A stretch of DNA of 64,000 bases from Tubulanus polymorphus. Lineage: Eukaryota > Nemertea > Palaeonemertea > Tubulaniformes > Tubulanidae. Under the pieces are notes generated by a model. The model was not told the origin of the DNA. It saw nothing but the letters and a program-made list of their open reading frames with translations, and ran no database searches. Positions 30,671 through 44,264 of the stretch are shown here, one piece after another. The position numbers and the translations under genes were made by a program. Location of the stretch: the NCBI RefSeq assembly GCF_964204645.1, contig NC_134027.1, positions 12,574,485 to 12,638,484 on the forward strand, read 5' to 3'. Positions within the stretch are counted from its first letter, which is position 1. Each line of letters opens with the position of its first letter.

Positions 30671-31002
30671 TTTTCATTAAAAATCAATCTTTTCACGGCT
30701 GACAAGTTTCGTTGCTTGACTACATGTCATTTCATAGATACAGGCTTAGTTACAATAATTGATCACTAAGTCGATGGCATCTGGCCACTAGGTTAGTAGC
30801 TTCAAGATGCGTAGGGCCGGGCCATAAAAGTTAGTATCTAGAATTAAAAAGTGGTTCCCCATAATTGTTGTTATAATTCTGCAAATGGAATTGGTGGGAT
30901 ATATGGATTATGTTATGGAATCCGTTGGTCTTGAGACACATATTGAGATTGAAATAAGGGATTCCCTGGACTTTTTTGCCTGGAGTAGGGGGTACAAAAC
31001 AC

Positions 31003-31273
31003 TACGGAAGCCCCTAGGTGACAGATACAATTTCGACTTACTATGTCGAAATTCGACTTATTAAGTCGAATTTTGACTTATAATGTCGAATTTCGACTTA
31101 TTATCTCGAATTTCGACTTAATTAGTCGAATTTCGACTTAATAATAACTCGGAAATTCGACATAAAAATAACTCGAATTTCGACATAATTAACTCGAAAT
31201 TCGAGTTAATTAACTCACATAAAAGTCGAAATTGTGAAAAAATTATCTCGTATATCACCTAGGGGCTTCCGTA
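31003..31273. mobile_element. MITE with TACGGAAGCCCCTAGGTGA ends and TTCGACTTA array
   Basis: The termini TACGGAAGCCCCTAGGTGA and, inward from the right, TACGGAAGCCCCTAGGTGAT bound 271 bp. The interior is an array of variants of TTCGACTTAWTAAGTCGAA, then of their complement. It is non-coding. The related end style is at 10567-11374. Confidence 0.8.
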
Positions 31274-32037
31274 CATATCTGTACGATGCGATATCCCTCC
31301 TGTCTATAGGTTTGATTATCTTAAAAGTTAGGTTGGGTATGTGGGACGAAAACCATTTTAATGCGTAACTGATGCCGGCCTAGCAACCGTAGCAGCAGCA
31401 GAATTCCCTGGATTTACGCGCTTGAATTTAACGCTAGAATTTCTCTTGTTTTTACTATAAGATATAGAAGATTTTGGAATAGTGATCCGAGCTCCGATTT
31501 CAGTCTGTCACTTTGTACGTCTATGAAAATCAACTAGGACGATTGGTTTGTTTGATAGGCCTACAGTTTAACACTGAAAATCAAGGTTCAAATCTTGTAC
31601 AAGTGCGTTTAGATCTACACGAAATTGTTGAGTCAAATATTATGATGTATCAAATTTGACATAACACGTATCTTTGATAGCGATTCTGATGCGTCATATA
31701 TAGCAACATTTCTTATTCTTTGGTCGCACGATTTTAAGTTTTCTGACGCCACAAAAAAACCGTTACAGTTTTTGTTATCCGTTATTGCAGGGGTAATTTC
31801 GTAAATCTACACGTGTGCATTGCGACATCTGGCGTTTCAAATATCGTGACTTAACTCATATTTTCTATTCAGTGACAATGTTCATGTCTTTGATAATTAA
31901 TTTTAAAGGCAAATAGCTGAGAAGCAGCGATAACGGGTTTTCGATGTACAAATCGAATATTCGGGCTCGATATACAAATTAAAGCAAATGGAATAACCGC
32001 AAAATCAGCTAGTACCACCAGATGGCGCGACGAGCAG
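31274..32037. other. Non-coding stretch
   Basis: No gene, clear repeat or RNA is visible. Confidence 0.4.
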
Positions 32038-32968
32038 TAGGTCATGTACGGGCGTGAGATCTGGGGATACGAAAATCTTGATTTATTAGAAAATATTCAT
32101 TGCTTCTTCTGTAAAATTTTAATGAAATATTCTCGCAACTTTCAAGTTTTATCAGAGCTAGGACGTTACCCTTAGAATATAGATGTTAAATGCAGGATGA
32201 TTAACTTTTGGGTTAAAACGGTATCTGGAAAGCAAACCAAACTTAATTCAGTACCGTACAAAATATCTGTCAACTTGTTTTTATGGGATAAATTTAAGAG
32301 CCCTTGGTTATCATATATAAAGAAAACTTTTGATGATTGCGGTTTGCCCTGCATTTGGATGCAGCGATTCATGACAAGTAAATCTTTTTCGAAACGAATA
32401 GAACAGATACTCGGTGACCAGCGCCTTCAAGAAACCGTGTCTACCATAAATAATAATCCGATATACACTAACTTTAGGCAATATAGATATGATATTAGGT
32501 TAGAGAAGTGATGACGACTTAGTTACTAGCTTATTTGAATTTAGGGTCGGGTCCTATATTTTACCTGTGAACAAATTTTCAAACCTTCATTTAGACAGAG
32601 CTGATAGAATATGCCCCGCTTGTAATACTTTAGGTGATGAATCCCATTTTCTGTTTGATTGTACCTTACTTGATGAACCCTGCAAAAACTATTTGAATTT
32701 GAATACCTTTATTACCCTTGATATTTTAAAAAACCCAACGGTCCTATTGGCTAAATTCATTAAAACCGGCTTAGATGTATATAGATCCCTTCAATAGTAT
32801 TATATGTATTGTAAATAGTTAATGTATATATATTCTGTTACCTTTTCATTCTCTAAATTCTTTTCACTTAAGTGTTGTCTTGTAAGTATTTGTATATACA
32901 TGTGTAATAGTTTTCCTCGATATACCATGGAAATGGTTGGAGTGTAAAAAAACCGTAATCGTAATCGT
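32038..32968 (+). pseudogene. 3' end of a LINE (ORF2 C-terminus and tail)
   Basis: The frame runs YGREIWGYENLDLLE, then SELGRYPL, a stop near 32175, MINFWVKTVSG, and after a shift RICPACNTLGDESHFLFDC, a Cys-x2-Cys...His...Cys motif near the end of LINE ORF2 proteins. The coding part ends at about 32797. After a 3' UTR the sequence ends in GTAATCGTAATCGT, a short tandem tail as in many non-LTR elements. The RT and endonuclease are absent (5' truncation). A shorter copy is at 14145-14310. The clade is not assigned. Confidence 0.75.
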
Positions 32969-33883
32969 GTGCCGTTGTCATAGTTCATTAGAAATGAACT
33001 TGATTTTTAGACTCCCCAATCCATCACAGCACCCACCAAATATACAATAAATGCAAACGACCAACTACCTACTTGCGAGCATGGTGGATCCTCGCCTGCC
33101 ATACGTGGAATCCTCGATTACCACAGTCTGCGACTTAATACCCAGGGTTATACAGCATTATTTTAATGAAAAAAACGTTTGTCAATGTTGGGATTCGAAA
33201 CTTATACGAGGACGGGCACAACTACTTTAGCATAATATATCACGATATGATCCTTTAATATCTTCGAAATCATGAGGTACGAACAGGCACGTCTCAATAG
33301 AATCATTAGAATCAACGCGTATCGGATTCAAGTCCTTAACGGCGGGTTCTTATTTGTCTATGTGGAGCAAATTTTGAAGGTCTACCAAAATTCTTTAAAA
33401 AAACAAATCGTGGATTAGGTGAAGTATTTTTTTGCAATTTATCTAGAAGCTTGGTGGCTTAAATTATGTTTATAATTACACGTAGTATTAGCAAAATATC
33501 AGCCATGAAACAATAACAAGGCTCTATATCATAAATGACAGAACTTCAATGTGCATTTATGACGTAATTTCTGGTACCGAACTAATAATTTTCCAGCGCT
33601 TGAAATTAATTTGCGACACAACGCAACACGAAAGGAATAGTATATTTGTATAAAGGTCAACCATAATCTTGAAGATGATGTAGTCATCGTTGTCGGTTAC
33701 GTTCGAATTCTCTTCGCATTTGATTATCAAATTGACTCACCGATTTACAGCACTGGTTTGAGTGATAAGTTTGTCAATTGTTTGTAAATCAGTTAATTTT
33801 TCGTCAATTTTCACAAAATTCAGATGATTACCCCACTCCAAACTCCGACATTACACACTGAATTCCTACATATACGTACGCAC
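32969..33883. other. Non-coding stretch
   Basis: Nothing can be supported here apart from the possible exon that follows at 33884. Confidence 0.4.
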
Positions 33884-33941
33884 CGGCTTTAACCAGTGCA
33901 TGACCTTTGTTGATCATTGCACTGGCACGCAACCCGCCCAT
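33884..33941 (-). CDS. Possible isolated exon
   Basis: The 58 nt segment is bounded by a good acceptor (ACTTTTCCAG) and donor (GTGCGTACG) and is open in one frame only (MGGLRASAMINKGHALVKA). No family is recognised, and neither neighbouring exon was found. It may be a chance combination or part of a small gene upstream of the RIIa gene. Confidence 0.3.
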
Positions 33942-33999
33942 CTGGAAAAGTAAAATGGTTTATATAACTTGGCAAGATATATTAAAATTTTAAAATCCA

Positions 34000-35490
34000 C
34001 TTGAAAGGGGGCGTTTATACGCACAGTTCTTGAAATGTTTGGATTTTTTAGAAAATGATTTCTGAAAATAATGAATTTCAAAATTCAGTACCCTGGATTT
34101 TTATGCGCGTGGCAAAAACTGACCACCGATTTTTATATCGCTCTCATGTCGCATTGTTGCAAATTTGAGAAATGATTTTTGCATAAATGAAAACTAGAGA
34201 TTCACACGGTTTAAATGTTGCAAAAACTGTCAAAACCCATCCAGGGACAGATGAGATATGATAAAACACGCATCACAAATAGTTTTTAAAAAGGAGAAAA
34301 TATAATAATGACCCAACAATACAGGACTAAAGTACCCTAACAAAATGGCGGCTAGCAACTGTAAAATGGTTTATTGGGGGATTTTAGATGTTATTATTAT
34401 TATTATTTAGATGTTATTTCAGTGATTATTTGAAAATTCACCAAACGTCTCATGAACACGTGCTAACAAGAAACTTGCTGCTGACCCCGAATGGTGACGA
34501 ATAAAAACATGGCGGCTCGTCTCTGGACCTGATTTTAGAATTACGCCTTGATAGCTCAGTGGGATACAAGGCGTGATGCATCATTCACTATCGGGGCTTA
34601 GTGACAAGTGGGCCCAAGTCTTGCCAATGACGAATAATGATGCAGACAATTTCAATAGTACGAAAGCAGCCGAAACCCCAAATAATGTATGATAAAAGTA
34701 CAGAAATCTGTGCAAAAGGTTCGCTAAAAAATCATTCGAATCTATTCTGAATTCTAGTGGAGATGAATGTCATACACTACAAGGGCAAATGAATTAGCAC
34801 AAGTCTACAAAATCTCAAATCTCAAGGTTATTAATTGTCAGACTTCCATTGTTCACTCATATACCTTAGTTCAATGCCCGTTCTGTCGTTCGGTATTTTG
34901 CAGAAAGCTGAATTCCAAAAGCAAATCGTGACATCTATTTCGTTGGAAAAATCAGCGCACATGTTTTTGCGTTGGGAATAAAGCAAAATTCGAGAAGGTA
35001 ATCACTAAAAATCAATGTGAATCGAACCTGTCGAAATAGTGACATCATCGACTTTCACTAATTATGGCCGTTCATCGTACTCCTGTTAGTGCTATACGCC
35101 AACATTCTGAGTCAGAATGATTTGAACCTTTGATGAGTTGCTAACCTAGGTTTATATCATGGTCAATATCTTAATTCACCAATACACGTATATACCTACT
35201 GCGTGAAAGTTTTACGTACGTCCCCTTACTCTTCTACGTAGATACACGAAGCACCGTTAAAATCTGAAGATTTAAAAAGTACCTTTTAAAGATCTATGAT
35301 GCAATGGGTCACGTGCATGATCCAAACTCCTGAACGAAACGGATATAACGTGATATAACATGAATGAAATATAAGCTTTTATTGGAATAAATAAACAAGG
35401 AATACAGTGCAGTAGGTGAAACCATGTATTAAACAAATAGATTCTTCTAGCTGACAGTTAGTCAAAATCGAACTCATGTGGAAAGTAAAA
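34000..35490. other. Non-coding stretch
   Basis: No gene is seen. A box-A-like TAGCTCAGTGGGATA at about 34552 lacks a matching box B. An ATT trinucleotide run at about 34392 is trivial. Confidence 0.4.
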
Positions 35491-35491
35491 G

Positions 35492-35632
35492 TAAAGCCTG
35501 GTTTTCACGAGCGGTTTCCAGCAAGCAATTTCCAGCTGAGAAATTTTGCTGTAGCTTTTTCTAGCTGCCACGTTTTCCAGATCAGGGCCAATCTTCGGCG
35601 TTTTCACAACCGCTCGCGAAAACCACCCTTAA
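35492..35632. mobile_element. Small MITE (AAGCCTGGTTTTCACGAGCG ends)
   Basis: The left end AAGCCTGGTTTTCACGAGCG and the right end, inward AAGGGTGGTTTTCGCGAGCG, are inverted around about 100 bp of non-coding sequence. TTAA-like bases flank the right end only. Confidence 0.6.
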
Positions 35633-35849
35633 ACGACTAAGACGCACTAGGTCCCCGCTTGTCAATGGAGGTCAACCCCATGTAAGCAAATATTTGAGCA
35701 TCGAATTAGGTAGATTCACTCATTTTTTAGTTCTCGTTTAGTTCTCGTTCGAAATATACTTCGTAATTTACTTTCAAATTGCAGGAAAATACGGAAGCGT
35801 CCTGGGGACATAATCAATTAGTTATTTTTTGCTGATTGAAAAATCATAG

Positions 35850-36030
35850 AATTAATTGATGCGGTGATTTAATTCCGACTTATTCATTTCCGCTTATGAA
35901 TCAATTCCGTGAAAAAGGTCGGTATTAAATCGCCGCCGGTCTAAAAAAGATAAAATTAAATTAAAATGATTTAATTTCGTGAAAAAAATCGGATTTAAAT
36001 CGACGCCGGTTGAAAAAAACATAACATTTA
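35850..36030. repeat. Diverged tandem repeat of about 75 bp
   Basis: Two units share TTAATT(C/T)CG, GTGAAAAA, GTCGG or ATCGG, and AAATCG(C/A)CGCCGGT. It is AT-rich and non-coding. Confidence 0.55.
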
Positions 36031-36860
36031 ATAAAAATTCGATTTTTTAATATTACTTTGTGATTTTTCAATCAAAATTCATCCTAAAATTCATCCTAAT
36101 ATAGTCAGTTTACACATGCTACAATAAAAACATTCATGTATTTAAAACATAAATGAATAAAAGAATAATTTTCTACTACCTTTTGTAAATAATGATTAAT
36201 TAGAAAATATAAGAAATAGGCGATAAGGTTGAAAAACATAATAGTAACTCATTTTTGAGAACCCATTTTTTCCCGATCTGCCATAGAGGTTAGTTTTAGT
36301 TATTGTTTTTTTTAGCTTTTTAAAAGACGAAAATGAATAACCATTCAACAATAACTGGTCCGTGAGATTCTTTCCTTTTTACATCAAAATATATGAAAAA
36401 ACTGCTTCTAAATATTTTGTACAAGTATTGACGAATTCGGTAAGTTATTCATTCCACACATTCGTCTATCGATGACCAACAAATTGTGAGGCTGTCGATT
36501 GTCTGGGGGTAGGGTACACAGATTTCAAATTGACAGCCGCACGATGGCGGAAATCTCGAAATATCAGCGGGTCATGGGAGGAAAAAGGTAATATTGGCAT
36601 AAATATTCATTTTGTTGCAAACAATCAGAAATCTATGGTGACTGATTCGGGCCAAACTAAAAAAAGAGTTGCGACAACCGAAACGCGCATGGTAATTCAA
36701 GGTTATCTATGACAGGTGTATTTGAACTGTGAATAGGATTTCCTGTCAACGAATTGGCTGAGCATTGAGACTCTTTTCTGTTGATCCGAATCGGCCAAAA
36801 AGTGTCGAAATATACATTTTTAATCATACACCCACATGTATATCGTGTTTATATCAAGCT

Positions 36861-39800
36861 TTATCCTATGGGTTTTCCACATGTTCTAGATGATAATTTT
36901 TCGCTCACAAATAATTTTAATAGGTAAATACCAAATATCAATAACTGAAAGATCGGTAGTATAATTAATATTAGCACAATTGACACAATACTTGCAGTCA
37001 CTGGATCGTTCCAATTCAACATTACCTTATATAGAGAATTGTTTACCGGATCTACGTAATAATAGATGACGGTAAATATGACGTATGTTGTGGCATAAGC
37101 CATTACATACACTGCATGGATGAGCCGAACGGGAATAGCATTGAATATCAGATCCAACGTTACGACTATCAAATTGAAGGCGTGTGCCGCGAAATTGTCA
37201 AACTTAAATGGATGCGGATTGTATAGAAAAGCCCAATATAGTATAGATACGAAGAATGCGGCGGGTACAGTTATGATATAGAGTATCCAGACAACTTTGG
37301 TGTACCACGGATTTGATAGTTTGACTGGATCATACTCGGTCTCTAGTGCCCCCACTTCCAATTTTCGCTGCCTGTTCAGTTTTAAGTGACCGACGATAGA
37401 TACGATCAAGGCAATTGTGACGTAAATGGTAAGGGTTGTGAATGCCCATCGGGTAAGAAACGCCAAGAAGAAATGTTCCTGTGTAGCTCCCATCTTGTAA
37501 GGGTCGGTGCTCACTGAGTAAATAAATGCGCTAAGTTGGTATACACATAGGGCAGTTCTCAGTACAAGGAATACTGCTGGGTGACATCCGCTCTGAAAAG
37601 CAATAAATATTAACCAGTTAGTGAAACTGAAAGTGTTATGAAAAAGTGAACGGTCATACGGCAAGTGTAAAACTGTATCTGATTGGCAAGTAGCCAAAAT
37701 CATTGTCCCTATCCGTCGTGTGTCACCCTGATATAAGTTGCATATTATATAATCATATATATCTACAATTTCATATCGAATGGTTCATAATATTTAATTT
37801 TTCTTACTACACGGAATGCTTGATAATAAAAATTATAGTATTAACAATGTAATATAACTTATGAATATAGTATCAATATGTGCTTCATCGAAATCAACAT
37901 GTCAGACTACTCAATATGTATTCAAAGTAATTAGCTATAGTCAGTGTTCATCATTAATCAATTTGTGTCTCTCAAACATGTCACGAGGTGCTATTTTGTG
38001 AGTAGAGATGTCTATAATCTGTCTGACACCTAGTTCTCACATTATACTCATGATTCTGTATATAAAGACAATGTAAAGTTATTATAATCATTCTCATTCC
38101 GGGATGCAATAAAGATCGTACATAAAAGGTTTAACTGCCTTGTTGTTCCTGATGGATGGAATCCTGTTCCACTGGTGAAAATGCTCCACAGCCAGCCTGC
38201 CGATTACACGTGCTCTGCTTGTGAGGGCAAACCAACAACAGGCCAACAAGCTAATCGCTCACAATGTATACAAAAACCAATGACTTAGATAAGTTATTCC
38301 GATATTCAACGGCCCCTGGTGAACATATTAAACAGAAACCAGTTACCTTGAAACTAACCATGTCATAAGATACACATCTTTTTTTTTAATTGCGGTTACA
38401 AAATATGCATTAAAACCCATTAAAAATCGGTTGACTGATAAGATTGTCGTTAATTACGCAATGATTGATTGATCAAAACCCTATCTGCTGTGTTAGCGAC
38501 CCCCCTCCCCAAAGTATACCCATCACCATAATTTCATCAGAAAATGGCTAACCATTAGTAAGCTACAGGTCTCTGAATTCAGGCCAAAAATGTCATGTTT
38601 GGGCACAAAAAAGATTCCGGTTTTCTCTTTTTGTTTCGTAACATTTAAGGGTGATACAGTGATACAGTATTAATGTCCTATTAATGTCTATATCAATTAT
38701 GTAATTCGTCATTCCCATTATGTAACTTGTGTTTTTAAATCTATATATTGTCATGATTTACAGGAAATTAAGTAAATAATACTAATAATAATGATAGTCG
38801 GAGCTAATGATCGAACGCACTGTATTTGATCACACGACAGTGTCCAACGGTTAGGAACCAAATGACGTTCGGTTTACTTAGTTCGCAAATAACTTCGGTA
38901 ACCAAAGTACATGTTTCATGTCCCCGACATGGATTACGGTGTAATGACGAGGGGAGTTGTAAACGTTTTTACCACCAAGATATTATCACGGCTAAAATGT
39001 CTTAGATTTAACTATACCTATTAGTTATGTTATTTATTACAGATACCTGATAGCGAGAAAACAAATATTAATGCGAAAAATTAACGTGAGAAAACTAAAA
39101 TTTACTGGTGAGAAAACAAAATGATTTGTTTTCTCGGGTTAATATTTGTTTTCTCGCGCTAATATTTGTCTTGGTGACTCCGCCAAAGTTTGTTTTCTCA
39201 CCCCGCAAAAAAACGCAAATGAAAACAAAATAAATTTCTCGCTATCAAATTTGTTTCTAGATTTTTCATGCTTGAAAAATATCAGCGTGGCTCGAATGAG
39301 CCACCATAATGTAGAAAGGGGTCTCGTTTGAAATATGCATGATAATAAGTGTATTCACAGCGAGGATGAGGTTTAGCACCTCCTTGCGTGATAAATTATG
39401 TATTTTCCATTCTCACAGAATACTAGTGTAGATGAATAATAAAACAAACCGCGTACACTTGTAGATAGCATGCATTAAATCGCATCACAGCTCGCCGAAT
39501 GGCATCAAGTAGCCATTAAGTGTGTAAAACTGATAAGCACCATTTTGACGAGTATTCAAGAGCTAATTTGTAAGTCCAAATTCCCTTCTGCAAGATAAAT
39601 TGACGATATAAAAAATGATCTTGGGCGCGAATTCTAGCATATGTTCAGAGGTAATGGAAGTATGATATCCCGGGTTTGATATTTAATTTTCCTGCGTGTT
39701 ATGTCTACGAACCATGAATACCGACCACAAAATATACAATACTGAGATCTGAATATGGGCGCGCGGTAATGTTTCGAGACTAAAAAAATGGGAAAATCGC

Positions 39801-40611
39801 TATGAAAATTAACAAATGAAAACATATGAATAATAGATTATTATGTTCAAATAATTCTTCTGGTATTTTAACCTCTATCATTTTCATCATAGAAACTACC
39901 AAGTCGATTCTGAATATGAGTGGTAACAGTTAGAAAGACGTGGAATCGTAAAATGAATACATCTACGTGATTGCCAACTTCTTTTTCACGAGGCATGTTA
40001 TCAACAATTAAGATAGGCCCTACATGTAATGAGTAGCACCAAATATGCGACATCAAAGTAAGCGATTAGGGTACGACCTAGTCTTGAATCATCTAAGTAC
40101 AATATTATAAATGAATATGAATTGTGCGATGATTCATATGCAAAAAGAATTTACCTGTAAACCTAATTTCAGAGTGCGGTGAGATATGATCATCGAAGAT
40201 TTAACTAAAATAATTCAGAAATTGATCGTATAATCCGGAAAAGTGACATGTCAAAAAATCGATGGATTTAATTTTGTGGCAGATAATGCAATGGTAGTTT
40301 ATTATTCTATACATTTTCCCTGGCCTTTTTCCTTTGGCTATTTTTGCCTAGGCAAATAGCTTGGCCATTTTCCCGCTCAATTTATAAAACGGCAGTTGGC
40401 TAAAAGGGGGTGATGATATTAATGATGATGACGACGACTACATTGACGACGCCCAATGATCTTTGATTTTTTATGATAACCGGATGACGTTGTTAATGGT
40501 TATAATTCATGAACTTACTTGACTATAATAGAAGTCACTTTCGGGCGTATAAGTTAACGATAATGCCTTTAAGGTAAATTCATCTTTCAGTACTGTTTTA
40601 CAGGACCCCAT
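36861..40611 (-). CDS. Rolling-stone-like multipass membrane protein (two exons)
   Basis: Exon 1 (40519-40611) encodes 31 residues starting MGSCKTVLKDEF and ending DFYYSQ before donor GTAAGT. Exon 2 (36861-37592) follows acceptor TGCTTTTCAG, starts SGCHPAVFLVLRTAL and encodes 243 residues plus a stop. Both ends are phase 0, for a product of 274 residues. There are about seven hydrophobic segments: LRTALCVYQLSAFIYSV, FTTLTIYVTIALIVSIV, VVWILYIITVPAAFFVS, a segment around LIVVTLDLIFNAIPVRL, HAVYVMAYATTYVIFTV, and SIVLILIILPIFQLLIF. The motifs FFLAFLTRWAFT, LDLIFN-IPVRL-H, YVIFTVIYYYVDP and LNWNDP match the Rolling stone family, named after a Drosophila myoblast-fusion protein. Molecular function in most animals is unknown. 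The 2.9 kb intron holds a foldback repeat (39048-39247). A continuation of the exon 2 frame upstream of 37592 is intron. Confidence 0.88.
37593..40518. other. Intron of the Rolling-stone-like gene
   Basis: Apart from the foldback repeat at 39048-39247, no element or gene is recognised. Short frames around 39634-40056 (-) have no support. Confidence 0.5.
39048..39247. repeat. Foldback repeat built on GCGAGAAAAC units
   Basis: TGATAGCGAGAAA at the left and TTTCTCGCTATCA at the right are exact inverses. Several GAGAAAAC or TTTTCTC units lie between them. The unit resembles the TCTCGCGCGAGA repeats of the element at 14448. A TGGCTCGAATGAGCCACCAT block follows at about 39288. Confidence 0.65.
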
Positions 40612-40843
40612 GATGCAAAATCCTATCAGTATCAGCTGTTATGCACAATGATGGGCTTACTTCAAATCCGATACTGTTTATACTAAGTAGGCCTAAAATG
40701 GGCCGATATATCTACAGTGATCATTTCTTTTTCTAAGAAAATATCGAACAATATACAAAGAACGAGTATTCATTGGTCAGAATCAGGAGATAGCTATGTT
40801 AATTATTCCGCGCGTTTCCAACAATCCAATAAGAACTTGTTCG

Positions 40844-41950
<1,107 letters not shown>

Positions 41951-41959
41951 TGCTAAATC

Positions 41960-42250
41960 CAAAGAAGCTCGTCACAAAATATCTGGAAAACAAGAATGTT
42001 TTGAAATAGCCACCTGAAAATTCTAATGAAAGAGAACAATTAATCAATATGACAACAGATGAAATTGAATGTTAAGTTTGTGATGAATTTTCAACTAAAA
42101 GGTATTAGACATCTTGAATCACCAAAACATAAGCAAAATTTAAATGAAAATATTTTAGGAACATTTTTAGGAGTATTCCAGATTCTAAAACTAAATCAAA
42201 TTCAAATTAGCCTTTCATGGAAAATATTAGAAATTATGTTTATATGTTAA
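41960..42250 (+). pseudogene. Possible C2H2 zinc-finger relic, Polinton-like composition
   Basis: Across two frames the sequence reads TTDEIEC, stop, VCDEF, and then RHLESPKHKQNLNEN, which gives the two Cys and the His...His spacing of a C2H2 finger if one frameshift is allowed. Composition is AT-rich, and the layout recalls the finger in the Polinton gene at 52458-53487. It may be a fragment of another Polinton. Evidence is thin. Confidence 0.3.
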
Positions 42251-43372
42251 AATTGGTCCTGCAGCTATTATATTTAGGCTCTATAAAGGTATTAATTAGA
42301 CGGGCACATATATTGATTTTTAGGTTTCGTTCAGCCCGAATACCTTATGGATAAATTTGGTATCATTGGAAAGATTTAGTTACTCCTCTGTAGGTTTTAG
42401 GGTGTTGTTACCTTGACAACTGGGTGCAGAATCCTGTTATTTTTTGCTAACGAAAATCATTCATTAATTGGCCGGGAAATGAATCTAAATGCTTCACATG
42501 TTTAGAGTCATTCAAATAACTAACAGTAAATTCTGCCCCAGCCGTTTTTAGGCCCTCCTCGTTCGATCTTTGTACTTTCTATATTGACCACACCACCCGT
42601 ACGTTCATTTAAAAAGCCCCTCCATTCAACCAACGAATTGCATTATATGCTTAAATTGAGGGACTATTAATTGAAAAATTGCCGAGATAGTCGCTCGACG
42701 ATGATATTAGGATTTTGTATTTTGTATTACTGTTTGACATTATTTTTTGGATATCTCTCATATATATTTTCTTAAGAGAGCTCCTGTCAGAATAATACGT
42801 ACATTTTGCTTTGACCCCCTTCCCGTAAAAAGTTTTACATTATTTGTTTACCCTTCCCCAAAAACCGTATGCTATTTGAAAGATTTACCAAGAACGCACG
42901 CATCGGCAGCCCCCAGAGCCATTCCGAGAGGCTGCGTTTGGGCCTCCCTATCTGTCAGTAACCTATTTGTGGTATGGAACCATTCTGAAAAACTGCGCAA
43001 TGGGCCTGGTCCCCCTGCAAGAACCATTCTGAGACGCTGCGTAGGGACCGGCAACACGGTCAGAACATATCGCTAAGTCCAATCATATCAATTTTGATCC
43101 GAAGATTACGTGTGATGAATGTCTTAACCAATGTTTTAAACCGAGGCACAAATCAGTGTTGAGAGAAGTGTGTCATGTACTGTTCTGATGCTGCAGGTCA
43201 GTACGTAAATTACTATAGTACTATTACAGAAGCATAGTACGGTATTTAACTGTTAGATGGCGAACACAACTTTTTTAACCGAATTTTAGCCCGGGCTTAG
43301 AATGAATATTGTGACTCCCTCGGACCACCAATCTGTTTAAAACATGTAACTTGATGACGGGAAAAACTGGTA
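42251..43372. other. Non-coding stretch
   Basis: The 109-codon frame at 42747-43076 has no recognisable features. It contains three loose repeats of ATTCYGAGA-GCTGCG, at about 42919, 42984 and 43025. No gene is called. Confidence 0.4.
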
Positions 43373-43984
43373 TTAAGCTTCAGTAAATGGACGTTTCATT
43401 ACATGCATTAGTTTCCCTATAATGTGTCGCGGTAAATACCGTCCGTTCTGCTTTAAAGTATAGATACCTGAGACGAAAGGCAAAGATCCAGCTTCAAGAG
43501 TGCACGATGTGCTTGAGAGAAGATTACAGGCGCCCGTAGGCGCAAAATGTGGAATTTTCTGGTATAAACCTAATTGTAAATCACTTAATTGAAGTTCAGC
43601 ATAGTTTTTTCCTAATATAATATAATCAAAATTTTTTCCAAAAATACTACTTAGCGCAATCCCGCGATAATTAGAGGAATCTGATAAAGACTTTCGGTTG
43701 TCCTTGGGTATAGGCACTATTGTGGTAATGATAAAATCATCGGGAGTACATGAATGGCGTACCATAGCTGAAAATAACACTGTCAAATGAACAATACGTG
43801 ATTTGGAGCCATTTTTATATGGTCTATAATAACCCTTGGTTACCATCTTTTTTTTAAAACAATTTTTACATTTCAACACGGCTTTTTCAACCTCTTTAAC
43901 CGATATCGAGTGATTTTTGGCACAGAAACACGTATCTAAGTTACAACACTTTTCTCCAATTAATCGATTTAACTTCCCATGCAA
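43373..43984 (-). pseudogene. LINE reverse-transcriptase fragment
   Basis: The frame gives LTVLFSAMVRHSCTPDDFII, then TTIVPIPKDNRKSLSDSSN and YRGIALSSIFGK. This is the N-terminal RT block (IPIPK...YRGIAL) of a non-LTR element found widely in marine invertebrates. Before it, AVLKCKNCFKKKM is a diverged upstream segment. The sequence loses similarity after about DYIILGKN, and the catalytic FADD box is absent. It is a truncated, decayed copy. It lies downstream of ninjurin. Confidence 0.75.
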
Positions 43985-44264
43985 CTGATTAATTTCGTAT
44001 TGACTATCAGGTGAACAATTTTAAGTTATGTTTGGTATTTAACCGAAAGTGTCAGCAAAACTATTAACGGTCAGATTAACCTTGTTGAATAATCTAATGA
44101 AATCCACAGAACATAGATAGACCATATATTTTCATTTTCTATATAATCAGTATAGCCAGTCAGACTGTGCTGGTACATGTATAACAATGTGTCATTTCAT
44201 CAACACATAATTTTAAGAAACATATTTCTACATGTTCTATTATTTGTTACTCAAGATTTGTAAA

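Noticed and set aside
34545-34630. tRNA or tRNA-derived SINE (box A-like TAGCTCAGTGGGATA)
   Set aside because: No convincing box B or cloverleaf follows.
37593-37703. N-terminal extension of the Rolling-stone-like ORF
   Set aside because: A good acceptor at 37592 and a matching first exon at 40519-40611 show that this part is intron.
42747-43076. 109-codon ORF
   Set aside because: No domain, odd composition, no splice or poly(A) context; an overlapping frame is open on the other strand.
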